Below the pieces are notes generated by a model, which had not been told where the DNA came from, searched no databases, and saw only the letters and a program-made list of their open reading frames with translations. Positions 16,446 to 24,477 of a stretch of DNA of 36,477 nt are shown here, piece by piece; position 1 is the stretch's first letter; each line of letters starts with the position of its first letter. The stretch comes from SFTJ01 sp905210415 (GTDB lineage: Bacteria; Bacteroidota; Bacteroidia; Bacteroidales; Muribaculaceae): NCBI GenBank assembly GCA_902476295.1, contig CABSDC010000017.1, positions 1-36,477 of the forward strand, read 5' to 3'. Made by a program: the position numbers and the translations under genes.

Positions 16446-17822
16446 ATGTCAGAAGAACTTACAAAAGACGCCATTGACCTCAGTACGCTGAGTATTCCGC
16501 GCCTTTTCGGGCGATATTTCCTTCCCACATTGCTGGGTATGCTCAGCATATCGGCGATGTGTGCCATTGACGGCGTTTTCGTGGGGCATGCGGTGGGTGC
16601 CGATGGTATCGCGGCGATAAACATTTGCGTGCCAATACTTATGCTGGTGACAGGTCTTGGACTGATGATGGGCGCCGGCTGCTCGGTGGTGGCATCTATC
16701 CACTTGGCGCAGCACAAACTAAAGGCGGCTCGCATCAACGTCACTCAGTCATGGATATTTGCCTCGTTGGTTATCCTGGCCGTGATTGTTCCGGTGCTGG
16801 CATTTCCATCGGCTGTGGGGCGTATGCTCGGTTCGTCGGAAGCCTTGCTGCCGCTGGTGCGCGAGTATATGCTCGGATTTATGCCGGGCGAACTGTTTGG
16901 CGTTTGGCAGGCGTTGCTGCTGTTTGTTATCCGTCTTGACGGCAATCCACGACTTGCGATGTGGTGCAATGTGGTGTCGGCATTGGCAAATATTGTGCTC
17001 GACTGGTTTATGATTGTCTATATGGATTGGGGGCTGATGGGCGCTGCCGTAGCCTCTACGCTGAGCATGATGATAGGTGGCGTGATAGCCGCATGGTATA
17101 TGTTCTTCGGGGCACGCCGGTTGCGCCCAATCAAGTTGAAGTGGAGCCGTCGCTCGTTGCTCTATAGCATACGCAATATTGGTTATCAATGCACCATCGG
17201 TTCGTCGGCATTGATGGGCGAAGGCACCATGGCGGTGCTTGCGCTTGTGGGCAACTATGTGTTTGGCGCATATCTGGGCGATGCTGGCTTGGGGGCGTTC
17301 GGCATAGCGTGCTACTACACTCCGTTTGTGTATATGATAGGCAATGCCGTGGCTCAATCGGCGCAGCCAATCATCAGTTTCAATTATGGCTGTGGCGATA
17401 GTGGGCGAGTGCGTTCCACCTTGCGAATGGCTTTGTTCACGGCTATGGCGTGTGGTGCGGTGGTGAGCGGTGCGTTTGCGCTGTTCCCCAAACAACTGGT
17501 GTCGATGTTTGTGGTAGACACCGAAGCCGCCTTCCCGATTGCGGTGAAGGGCTTCCCGATAATCGCAAGCTCGTTTGTGTTTTTTATTGTCAACCTCACC
17601 TTTATTGGTTATTTCCAGAGTGTGGAGCGAGTGCGCCCAGCAACGGTGTTCTCGTTGCTTCGCGGAATGATTCTGCTTGTGCCGAGTTTTATTGTGCTGC
17701 CGATGATGTTTGGCGACAACGGAATTTGGATTGCACTTGCGGTTTCGGAATTGCTCACCACTATGGCGATAGTGGGGTATTTGGCATACGACTTTGTCCA
17801 TCAATCATATAATAGAGCGTAA
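16446..17822 (+). CDS. MATE-family efflux transporter
   Basis: A 458-residue polytopic inner membrane protein of the MATE family, which exports drugs or metabolites using a sodium or proton gradient. About twelve hydrophobic segments are visible in two halves. The first half carries LPTLLGMLSISAMCAIDGVFVGHAVGADGIAAINICVPI (about 24-62), the second GNYVFGAYLGDAGLGAFGIACYYTPFVYMIGNAVAQSAQPIISFNYG (about 268-315), the usual paired motif with QP.ISFNYG. Length is typical. It is divergent from the YitT-family gene, with 380 bases between the two start codons. Substrate cannot be inferred. Confidence 0.93.
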   Translation: MSEELTKDAIDLSTLSIPRLFGRYFLPTLLGMLSISAMCAIDGVFVGHAVGADGIAAINICVPILMLVTGLGLMMGAGCSVVASIHLAQHKLKAARINVTQSWIFASLVILAVIVPVLAFPSAVGRMLGSSEALLPLVREYMLGFMPGELFGVWQALLLFVIRLDGNPRLAMWCNVVSALANIVLDWFMIVYMDWGLMGAAVASTLSMMIGGVIAAWYMFFGARRLRPIKLKWSRRSLLYSIRNIGYQCTIGSSALMGEGTMAVLALVGNYVFGAYLGDAGLGAFGIACYYTPFVYMIGNAVAQSAQPIISFNYGCGDSGRVRSTLRMALFTAMACGAVVSGAFALFPKQLVSMFVVDTEAAFPIAVKGFPIIASSFVFFIVNLTFIGYFQSVERVRPATVFSLLRGMILLVPSFIVLPMMFGDNGIWIALAVSELLTTMAIVGYLAYDFVHQSYNRA

Positions 17823-17925
17823 AGCTACATCTTTTTGAATTGTGCTGCTGAGAGCTGCTTTTTTATCAAAAATCGCATGGTTTCAAAAAAAAGTGGGCGA
17901 CAATGAAAAATTTGTGAATAAAAAG

Positions 17926-17958
17926 TTTGGAGTTTTCGTAACGAAATCGTTACATTTG
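17926..17958 (+). promoter_or_regulatory. Promoter with operator-like palindrome for the metallophosphoesterase
   Basis: TTTG (17926-17929), 21-base spacer and TACATTTG (17951-17958) form a Bacteroidetes promoter. A perfect inverted repeat GTAACG-AAAT-CGTTAC (17938-17953) fills the spacer and overlaps the -7 element, a position suited to a repressor site. The start codon is at 17994. Confidence 0.5.
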
Positions 17959-17993
17959 TGGTGACTTAATTCTAAACTGTAAATTTTATAATT

Positions 17994-19016
17994 ATGGCAG
18001 ACATTTCAAGAAGATCATTTCTTCAAAAAGTAGCAACACTTGCTGCTGCTTCAGTTGTTGCTCCTTCTGCAGTGTTAGCTGCAGAAAAGGAGAGTAAGGC
18101 AGTTCCTGGAACTGGAGGTTTCGATGCTGATGGAAGACCTCTTCCACCAAAGAAAATTATTGGTAGAGGTTCAGAGTTGAAGATTTTCCACATTTCAGAC
18201 CCACACTTGAGAGGAGACAATTTGCTTTCTTTCGGTAAATGCGACACATCTACTACAGTTAAGAAGGCAGTTGAATACTTCAAGAACATGCCAGAGAAGG
18301 ATCTCCCAGATTTCTTCGTGGCTACAGGTGACTTGGCAGATAATGGCAACCACACTGCTTATGGTAAGATTCACGACTATTTCGCACAATTGCCACGTCC
18401 TGTTTTCTGCTTGCCAGGAAACCACGACAATCGTGTGGACATGCTTCGCCTCTTGGGCAACAAGATGTGTCCAGTGAAGGAAGACATCGCACCTTACATC
18501 TGCTACACTATCGAAGATTATCCAGTTCGCGTGATTTGTATCGATACAATCGTACAAGGCAAGCACTGGGGTGGTATCACCGACAAGGTTGCTGATTGGT
18601 TGGAAGCACGTCTTGACGAAAAGCCAAGAAAGAAGACTCTTATCTTCACTCACCATCCACCATTTGATGCTGGTATGGGCTTTATGGACGAAGGTTTCGA
18701 AAACGTTAATCGTCTTGAAGAAATCTTGGTTAGACATAAAAACCATATTCAACTATGCTGCGGTCACATGCACAGAGGTATGTCAACTATCTGGAGAGGT
18801 ATTCCTGTTACAGTAGCTGCTCCTATCTGTATGTTGATGGAACTTGATTTCACAGAAGCTGGTGGTGACCGTTTCTGGCTTGGTGATCCAATGTATAACT
18901 TGTACCACTTCTATCACAACCAGATCAATACTCACTTCGTGACTATTCCTACACATGCTACTTATGCTGGTCCTTATCCATTTAAGTATCTTGATGTAGA
19001 CAAAAAGAAGAAATAA
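17994..19016 (+). CDS. Tat-exported calcineurin-like metallophosphoesterase
   Basis: A 340-residue phosphoesterase of the CpdA-like class III cyclase phosphodiesterase/MPE superfamily. All five metal motifs are present: Asp69/His71 (SDPHLRG), Asp113 (TGDLADNG), GNHD at 142-145, His220 (FTHHPPF) and GHMH at 257-260. The N-terminus SRRSFLQKVATLAAASVVAPSAVLA fits a twin-arginine signal, predicting folding in the cytoplasm with metals loaded before export. Natural substrates (cyclic nucleotides, phosphodiesters, nucleotides) cannot be told apart. Codon use is shifted to GGT, GCT, CTT and TCA-type codons compared with the GC-ending codons of the preceding MATE gene, consistent with high expression or a different history. 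A strong terminator follows. Confidence 0.9.
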   Translation: MADISRRSFLQKVATLAAASVVAPSAVLAAEKESKAVPGTGGFDADGRPLPPKKIIGRGSELKIFHISDPHLRGDNLLSFGKCDTSTTVKKAVEYFKNMPEKDLPDFFVATGDLADNGNHTAYGKIHDYFAQLPRPVFCLPGNHDNRVDMLRLLGNKMCPVKEDIAPYICYTIEDYPVRVICIDTIVQGKHWGGITDKVADWLEARLDEKPRKKTLIFTHHPPFDAGMGFMDEGFENVNRLEEILVRHKNHIQLCCGHMHRGMSTIWRGIPVTVAAPICMLMELDFTEAGGDRFWLGDPMYNLYHFYHNQINTHFVTIPTHATYAGPYPFKYLDVDKKKK

Positions 19017-19073
19017 AGTTTTTTGTTGATATAGCAAGTGGGCGATAAGCCACGGCTTGCATACCGAATTTAG

Positions 19074-19110
19074 ATAGTGTCAGGCATAATCGCTTGACAC
19101 TATTTTTTTT
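19074..19110 (+). terminator. Intrinsic terminator after the metallophosphoesterase
   Basis: A 12-bp stem with one G-U pair (ATAGTGTCAGGC with GCTTGACACTAT), loop ATAATC, followed by eight T. Confidence 0.8.
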
Positions 19111-19164
19111 CGCCGCAGAGATGCCGAGACGAGCGGAGACGTTGTTTTGGCTAATATACAAATA

Positions 19165-19224
19165 AACCCAAATCGGTCATTAGGGCTTGGATGGATTTCG
19201 TAATTTTAGAGGCGCAGATTTTAT
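19165..19224 (-). mobile_element. Truncated inverted copy (C) of the 186-bp terminal-repeat element
   Basis: Begins with AACCCAAATCGGTCATTAG (19165-19183), then matches the reverse complement of the right end of the 186-bp element for about 40 more bases (GG-TTGGATGGATTT, AATTTTAGA, GCAGATTTTA). The match stops near 19224, where transposase-remnant sequence begins. It is inverted relative to the full copies. Confidence 0.65.
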
Positions 19225-19245
19225 GGGGATTTCCGTGTTTCCCCA

Positions 19246-19466
19246 AAAAACGCTCGCCAGCATGCCTATCTCAAGTTTGTGCAGGCAATCAAAGTGTTTG
19301 AGTATGCCGAACAACATTACGACGAGATGTTGGTAACCGTCAAAAGCTTCAAATAAGCCTCGCTTCCTTTTGTCTCGCGGCTTATTTGAAGGATCTTCTC
19401 CTTGTCGAGTAACTTTAACACTTGACTATAGACCGGCTGTTCGGTAAAATGACTATCTTTGCTCAT
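19246..19466 (-). pseudogene. 5' fragment of a DUF4372/IS4-type transposase, frameshifted
   Basis: From an ATG at 19464-19466 the minus strand encodes about 40 residues (MSKDSHFTEQPVYSQVLKLL, then DKEKILQISRETKG) typical of the N-terminus of DUF4372-domain transposases of Bacteroidetes. Near 19346-19349 the frame breaks; in the neighbouring frame the family continues as FDGYQHLVVMLFGILKHFD and then a CLHKLEIGML segment, until the sequence diverges around 19246-19255, where truncated element C follows. The catalytic DDE core is absent, so the gene is dead. The plus-strand frame here is an antisense shadow. The rest of 19017-19779 holds a terminator, elements C and A, and about 115 bases without features before the DUF3843 gene. 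Confidence 0.75.
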
Positions 19467-19477
19467 GGTTATAGTTT

Positions 19478-19663
19478 AACCCAAATCGGTCATTAGGACG
19501 TAAATGTGAGATTTTTCTACTGCTTGAATACTTTCGGTTTTTATAAGGCATCTTTCGCTTGTTTTTAACTCGCAATAGCTTGCTATTACTCATTAAAAAG
19601 CAATCAAAATCTGGACTTCTAAAACTCCGAAATTCATTCAATCCCTAATGACCGAATTGGGTT
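19478..19663 (+). mobile_element. 186-bp terminal-inverted-repeat element, copy A
   Basis: Bounded by AACCCAAATCGGTCATTAG (19478-19496) and CTAATGACCGAATTGGGTT (19645-19663); the 19-bp ends match as inverted repeats with one mismatch. The interior contains a hairpin (AATAGC-TT-GCTATT) and has no real gene; a short minus-strand frame with SNSKLLRVKNKRKMPYKNR is a by-product of the repeat. Copy B at 21249-21434 has exactly the same length and orientation with scattered base changes. No target duplication was found by eye. Confidence 0.8.
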
Positions 19664-19779
19664 TAATTTTAGCAATACAAAAATAACCAAAAGGGTTGAT
19701 ACCTCGTGAAAAGTGTCGACCTTAATTTATTTGGTTTGAACAACTTTTACCGGACAGCAATAATAACCATATTATAAAA

Positions 19780-21237
19780 ATGAAACGAGCAATATTTCAG
19801 AATGATTTCTCTCCGTACTATCCGATTGGAATTAAGCCATGTCCTATGTATGTGGATGTGGCAAATCGCATTTATGATAGAATAAAGAACATGGACATCG
19901 GTTTGCCTAATGCAGGCAAACTGAAGAAAGAGATTGCCATTAATTTGGCAATCTACTATGAGGACAAGATGTCTGATATCGGGTTGTGGAACGCCTTTGT
20001 ACATAAGCACTCGCTCGCATATGCACACCCATTGCCCTTCTTTGATGATTTACATGTTCTTGAGAAGAATGATGTGAATGCCAAAGAAGTAGAATTGTTG
20101 GTATGGCTTGTATTGTCCAGAAATTTAGACGACCGTTTTCTCAATCCTTTAGCGATGAATGAGGTCGCGACAAATATTATTATGGAGATACTTATTGAGG
20201 AGGATGAGGTTGAAGTGAACGATTCTTTGCATGATTTTATATACAACTCAGATACGGCTAATGACTATTTTAAGTTGAAGCATGTGCTAATATGGCTTCG
20301 TCGTTCCTACTTGCTCTGCTCTCCTTTATCGGATGAAGGGTTTGAGGATTATTTGGATTCATATTTAGGACAGTTTGGTAAAGGTGAAGCTATGTACTAT
20401 GCAGAAACTTCTTTCTCTATGAATTGCGAGATAGGACCAATGGCAGAGCTGCCTCATCTGTGGCTGGCAGATATGTATTTAGAAAACAACATGCAAGAGG
20501 AGTCTGAAAAACTGAGGAATCTTAAGTATTGCCAGCAAGATATATTTGAGGTGTCTGATGTGGATTCGGAATACGCTGTGCTGAAGAGCTCGAAGGACGA
20601 AGTGTACAAATTGAAGAATGTTTATCCTGATGTTTTCATTAAAGGTTTATATATTTGTACAGCGCTTGTGAAGTATGCTGATAATGATTGGGAAATCAAT
20701 GGCGTATTATTCAACTCGAAGAAAGAGGTGTATGACAAGATGCATGAGCATCAGGCCAAATTAAGACACTCTTACAAATATGCCTATCCTTTATATATGA
20801 AACGGACGGAAGGGAAGCGTCTTGCATTCTTTAAGGACACAAATGAACTGAAAGAATGGTTGACGAAGATTTCTCCAGATTTGGATATGACAGAGGTTTG
20901 CCATCGTTTTCCAAGTGGTCCACAAGTAGGCTTTATCTCAGAGAAGGCAGGAATGGTTTTTGCCCCTAATATTATTCATGTGATAAAATGCAGTTACAAC
21001 CCATACTATAGAAAATGTGATGCACGTACTTTGCAAAAGGAAACGATGGATGCAGTAATCAATACGGAGGTCATGCACCCTGAGTTGCTTCATTATCTGC
21101 TTGAGAACAAAATGTTGCAGGATGGTGATCTGAGTGGTAACAATCCCAGTGAATTGGGTAAGTTGATATTTAAACGTAATATAGACTTTATTGCTCGCCA
21201 TCATCGCAGACATCTTTATTGGGACCATGATTTTTGA
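19780..21237 (+). CDS. DUF3843-family protein, function unknown
   Basis: A 485-residue cytoplasmic protein without signal peptide or membrane segments. The pattern resembles Bacteroidetes DUF3843 proteins: an early DVANRIYDRI segment, the LAIYYEDKMSDIGLWNAFVHKHSLAYAHPLPFF block (about 56-88), a long helical middle with acidic stretches, and the C-terminal NIDFIARHHRRHLY block. Function is unknown in the family. The gene is rich in A/T-ending codons and is bracketed by two direct copies of the 186-bp element, 116 bases after copy A and 11 bases before copy B. This suggests it arrived with, or was trapped by, mobile DNA. I see no exact TAnnTTTG promoter in the short upstream gap, only a one-mismatch TTTATTTG at 19726-19733. 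Confidence 0.75.
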   Translation: MKRAIFQNDFSPYYPIGIKPCPMYVDVANRIYDRIKNMDIGLPNAGKLKKEIAINLAIYYEDKMSDIGLWNAFVHKHSLAYAHPLPFFDDLHVLEKNDVNAKEVELLVWLVLSRNLDDRFLNPLAMNEVATNIIMEILIEEDEVEVNDSLHDFIYNSDTANDYFKLKHVLIWLRRSYLLCSPLSDEGFEDYLDSYLGQFGKGEAMYYAETSFSMNCEIGPMAELPHLWLADMYLENNMQEESEKLRNLKYCQQDIFEVSDVDSEYAVLKSSKDEVYKLKNVYPDVFIKGLYICTALVKYADNDWEINGVLFNSKKEVYDKMHEHQAKLRHSYKYAYPLYMKRTEGKRLAFFKDTNELKEWLTKISPDLDMTEVCHRFPSGPQVGFISEKAGMVFAPNIIHVIKCSYNPYYRKCDARTLQKETMDAVINTEVMHPELLHYLLENKMLQDGDLSGNNPSELGKLIFKRNIDFIARHHRRHLYWDHDF

Positions 21238-21248
21238 CAAGAAGTTTA

Positions 21249-21434
21249 AACCCAAATCGGTCATTAGACCGTATATGTAAATATTTTACTACTGCTTGGC
21301 GCCTTTCGGTTTTATAAGGCATCTTTTGCTTGTTTTTAATTCGCAATAGCTTGCTATTACTCATTAAAAAGCAACTAAAATCTGCGTTTCTAAAATTCCA
21401 AAATCCATCCAAACTCTAACGACCGAATTGGGTT
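21249..21434 (+). mobile_element. 186-bp terminal-inverted-repeat element, copy B
   Basis: Ends AACCCAAATCGGTCATTAG (21249-21267) and CTAACGACCGAATTGGGTT (21416-21434), inverted repeats with two mismatches. It is aligned with copy A along its full 186 bases in the same orientation, including the central AATAGC-TT-GCTATT hairpin. It starts 11 bases after the DUF3843 stop codon. Confidence 0.8.
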
Positions 21435-21532
21435 AAAACCTGCAAAGTATAGGAAGTTTCTTTGTAAGCGTGTTCGCAAAGATGCTTATAGACTCCACTA
21501 TAGACAAAACTTTGATTTACATCCAGTAAAAG

Positions 21533-21559
21533 CAATCGTATCATGGCATGATACGATTG
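21533..21559. repeat. Perfect 13-bp palindrome with one-base centre
   Basis: CAATCGTATCATG, centre G, CATGATACGATTG. It lies in the 320-base gap between element B and topA, which holds no gene. It has no T-run, so it is more like a protein-binding palindrome or recombination site than a terminator. No partner copy was seen elsewhere in the window. Confidence 0.6.
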
Positions 21560-21699
21560 TTTCAAGACACGTGGCAGATATTTATATCACGTTTCTGACA
21601 TTAGTGTCACGATTGTAAATGGACATATTCACTGATGTCGTTAGTCGTAGCCTTGTGTCGTCACAATCAAATCACTCCATATTCCGGAAGAACCCAAAT

Positions 21700-21726
21700 A
21701 AAGGCACTCTTTGCGGGAGTGCCTTT
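21700..21726 (-). terminator. Intrinsic terminator of topA
   Basis: A perfect 10-bp stem (AAAGGCACTC with GAGTGCCTTT), seven-base loop, 30 bases beyond the topA stop codon; on the minus strand TTTATTT follows. Confidence 0.7.
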
Positions 21727-21756
21727 GTGGGATTTATTGTGCCGTTATAGTTGTGA

Positions 21757-24099
21757 TTACTTCGATGAGGTGGCTTTGCGACGGCCTGCGGTGCGCTTCT
21801 TTGGCGCATTGGCTTCGTCGGCCACGATGGCACGGCATTGCTCAAGTGTGAGAGCGGCAGTGTCGGTGCCCTTAGGAATCTTATAGTTGGCCTTTTTGTA
21901 GCAGATATACACGCCGTAGCGGCCGTTGAGTACCTGCATCTCTGGTTCTTCGTCGAATGTCTTCAGCACTTTGTTGGCAGCCGCTTCGCGCTTAGCGATA
22001 ATCAGTTCGATGGCTTGCTCAAGCGTGATAGCTTGCGGAGTGAGAGTGGAAGGAATCGACACGAACAGTTTGCCAACCTTCACGTATGGGCCGAAGCGAC
22101 CTACAGCCACAGTCACTTCTTCGCCCTCATATTCGCCAAGAGTGCGAGGCAATTCAAAGAGTTTGAGTGCTTCTTCGAGGGTGATATCCTCGATGCTTTG
22201 GTTTTTTTGCAACGAAGCAAAGCGAGGGCGCTCTTCGTCGTCGGCCTTTCCGATTTGCACCACAGGACCGAAGCGACCAATCTTCACCGATACAGGGCGG
22301 CCAGTGCCAGGCTCTTCGCCCAAGATGCGTTCGCCCACCTTGTGCTCAAGACGCAGCTTTGATGTGCTTTCGATAGTTGGGTGGAACATCTTGTAGAAAT
22401 CAGAGATTTCCTTGTTCCACTTCACCTTGCCCTCTGCGATTTCGTCGAACTCGGCTTCAACCTTAGCGGTGAAGTTGTAGTCCATGATCGTAGGGAAATA
22501 TTGCATAAGGAAATCGTTCACCACGATGCCGATGTCGGTAGGCATTAGCTTGCCCTTCTCAGCGCCGGTGAGTTCGGTTTTCTGCTTTTCGGTGATTTTG
22601 CCACGGTTGAGTTGCAGCACTTCGTAGGCGCGTTCGGTGCCTTTGCTTTCGCCCTTCACCACATATTCGCGTTGCTGAATGGTGGAGATGGTAGGAGCGT
22701 AGGTAGACGGACGACCGATGCCCAATTCCTCGAGTTTCTTCACCAGCGAAGCTTCGTTGTAGCGATAAGGTTGCTGGGTGAATCGTTGAGTGGCAGTGGC
22801 AGATTGCAGAGCCACCACTTCGCCCTCAGAAACCGTAGGGAGAACGTGCAGTTCGTTGTCAGAAGCCGCGTTTTCGTCGTCGGTGCTCTCGATGTAGACC
22901 TTCAAGAAACCGTCGAACTTCAGCACCTCGCCAGTAGCCACAAACTTGTCTTTGAGGCTGCTTGAGTAGAGGTTGATAGTGGTTTTTTCCACTTCGGCGT
23001 CAGCCATTTGCGAAGCGATGGTGCGCTTCCAGATGAGGTTGTAAAGTTTTTTCTCCTGAGCAGTGCCGTTGATGTCGTGGTTGCTGATGAATGTAGGGCG
23101 GATGGCTTCGTGAGCCTCTTGTGCGCCCTTAGTGGCAGTGTGATATTTGCGTATCTTCAAGTAGTTTTCGCCGAGGGTTTCGGTGATTTCTTGCTTGATG
23201 GTGTTGATAGCCAATGATGAGAGGTTTACAGAGTCGGTACGCATGTAGGTGATATGCCCCGACTCGTAGAGCATCTGAGCGATGCGCATGGTTTGCGACA
23301 CGGTGAATCCGAGTTTGCGCGAAGCCTCTTGTTGGAGAGTAGAGGTGGTGAATGGAGGCGCAGGACTCTTCTTTTGTGGTTTCACTTGCACGTCTTCAAC
23401 GGCAAATAGTGCGTCGCGGCAAGCCTCAAGGCACTTCATTGCCTCGTCGTGCGAAGGCAGACGGCGGCTCAGCTCAGCCGAGAATGCAGTTTCGCCGCCC
23501 TCTGGCTTAAATTGAGCCACTACACGGTAGTAGGTTTCGCTCTTGAAGTTTTGCACTTCGCGTTCGCGTTCCACAATCAGGCGTACGGCCACACTTTGCA
23601 CACGGCCAGCCGATAGTGCAGGCTTGATTTTCTTCCACAATACAGGCGATAGTTCAAAACCCACAATGCGGTCGAGTACGCGTCGCGCTTGCTGAGCGTC
23701 AACGAGGTTGATGTCGATATTGCGAGGATGCTCTATGGCATTGAGAATGGCTGTTTTGGTGATTTCGTGAAACACAATGCGCTTAGAGTTCTCTGGAGTG
23801 AGTCCGAGAGTCTCATACAAGTGCCATGCGATGGCTTCTCCCTCGCGGTCCTCATCGGATGCGAGCCACACCAAATCGCTCTCCTTTGCTTCCTTCTTTA
23901 GCGTCTTCACAAGTTCCTTTTTGTCGGAAGGAATCTCGTAGATAGGCGCAAAGCCGTTATCAATGTCGATGCTGAAATCCTTCTTGTGCAAATCGCGGAT
24001 ATGTCCTTTGCTTGACATAACCTTATAGTCGTCGCCAAGAAATTTGCCAATCGTTTTGGCCTTTGATGGAGACTCGACTATTACTAAATTCTTTGCCAT
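21757..24099 (-). CDS. topA: DNA topoisomerase I (type IA)
   Basis: A 780-residue type IA topoisomerase that relaxes negative supercoils through a 5'-phosphotyrosyl intermediate. Seen: Toprim domain at the start (LVIVESPSKAKTIGKFLG; DEDREGEAIAWHL), the catalytic tyrosine in GHITYMRTDSVNLSS (about 280-294), the domain II/III gate region, and three C-terminal Topo_C_Rpt modules marked by IGRFGPVVQIG, VGRFGPYVKVG and NGRYGVYICY in place of zinc fingers. I use the start at 24099 (MAKNLVIVES); an upstream in-frame ATG at 24135 would add twelve residues not found in the family. Length and domains are normal. It is the housekeeping copy, followed by its own terminator. Confidence 0.97.
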   Translation of the reverse strand: MAKNLVIVESPSKAKTIGKFLGDDYKVMSSKGHIRDLHKKDFSIDIDNGFAPIYEIPSDKKELVKTLKKEAKESDLVWLASDEDREGEAIAWHLYETLGLTPENSKRIVFHEITKTAILNAIEHPRNIDINLVDAQQARRVLDRIVGFELSPVLWKKIKPALSAGRVQSVAVRLIVEREREVQNFKSETYYRVVAQFKPEGGETAFSAELSRRLPSHDEAMKCLEACRDALFAVEDVQVKPQKKSPAPPFTTSTLQQEASRKLGFTVSQTMRIAQMLYESGHITYMRTDSVNLSSLAINTIKQEITETLGENYLKIRKYHTATKGAQEAHEAIRPTFISNHDINGTAQEKKLYNLIWKRTIASQMADAEVEKTTINLYSSSLKDKFVATGEVLKFDGFLKVYIESTDDENAASDNELHVLPTVSEGEVVALQSATATQRFTQQPYRYNEASLVKKLEELGIGRPSTYAPTISTIQQREYVVKGESKGTERAYEVLQLNRGKITEKQKTELTGAEKGKLMPTDIGIVVNDFLMQYFPTIMDYNFTAKVEAEFDEIAEGKVKWNKEISDFYKMFHPTIESTSKLRLEHKVGERILGEEPGTGRPVSVKIGRFGPVVQIGKADDEERPRFASLQKNQSIEDITLEEALKLFELPRTLGEYEGEEVTVAVGRFGPYVKVGKLFVSIPSTLTPQAITLEQAIELIIAKREAAANKVLKTFDEEPEMQVLNGRYGVYICYKKANYKIPKGTDTAALTLEQCRAIVADEANAPKKRTAGRRKATSSK

Positions 24100-24477
24100 T
24101 TGTATATTAGTTTCGTTTGTTCGTGATTGATGCAAATAGCCCTATTTTTGCTAAATCGCTGCAAAATTAAGCAAAAAAGTGATGTGTTGCACCACATAGA
24201 TTGCATTTTTAGTGTGCCATTTGTCGTATATGTTGGTGCTAACTGGGCTTTTGGGTTGCAAATCATCAACCCCCAATACTAAAGTATTGTATATATAATG
24301 TGTGGGAAAGCGACGGGTAACGGCAATAGGTATGTTAATTCTTGTTAAATATGAAAATTGCGGGTGCTGACTGTCGCCGCTTGTGGGTGCCGAGCCAGGA
24401 GGCGGAGGGGATAATTGAAAAAGAATTAGTAATTTTGTCCCCCGAAAAAAACAGATAATAAAGGAGATATAAGAAAT
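24100..24477. promoter_or_regulatory. Divergent intergenic region between topA and the zinc-ribbon gene
   Basis: 378 bases without a gene. It holds two adjacent hairpins, GGGTTG/CAACCC (24253-24272) and CAATACT-AA-AGTATTG (24274-24289), a plus-strand -7 element TAATTTTG (24430-24437) without a -33 at standard spacing, and a strong Shine-Dalgarno-like AAGGAG (24461-24466) before the ATG at 24478, which is uncommon in Bacteroidales. Confidence 0.5.

Noticed and set aside
16749..17804. 351-codon open frame on the minus strand
   Set aside because: Antisense to the MATE gene; composition is rich in His/Arg/Gln as expected from mirrored codons of a hydrophobic protein.
17830..17870. GCTGCTGAGAGCTGCTTTTTT after the MATE gene as terminator
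   Set aside because: The T-run is good, but only three base pairs can form in the stem.
19237..19356. Plus-strand frame ending AYLKFVQAIKVFEYAEQ
   Set aside because: It looked like the end of a gene, but the minus strand of the same bases encodes the recognisable DUF4372 transposase fragment, so the plus frame is a shadow.
19453..19641. Short minus-strand frame with SNSKLLRVKNKRK, and its twin at 21188-21412
   Set aside because: Both arise from the 186-bp repeat and run out of it into unrelated sequence; no start context and no conserved length, so they are treated as repeat by-products.
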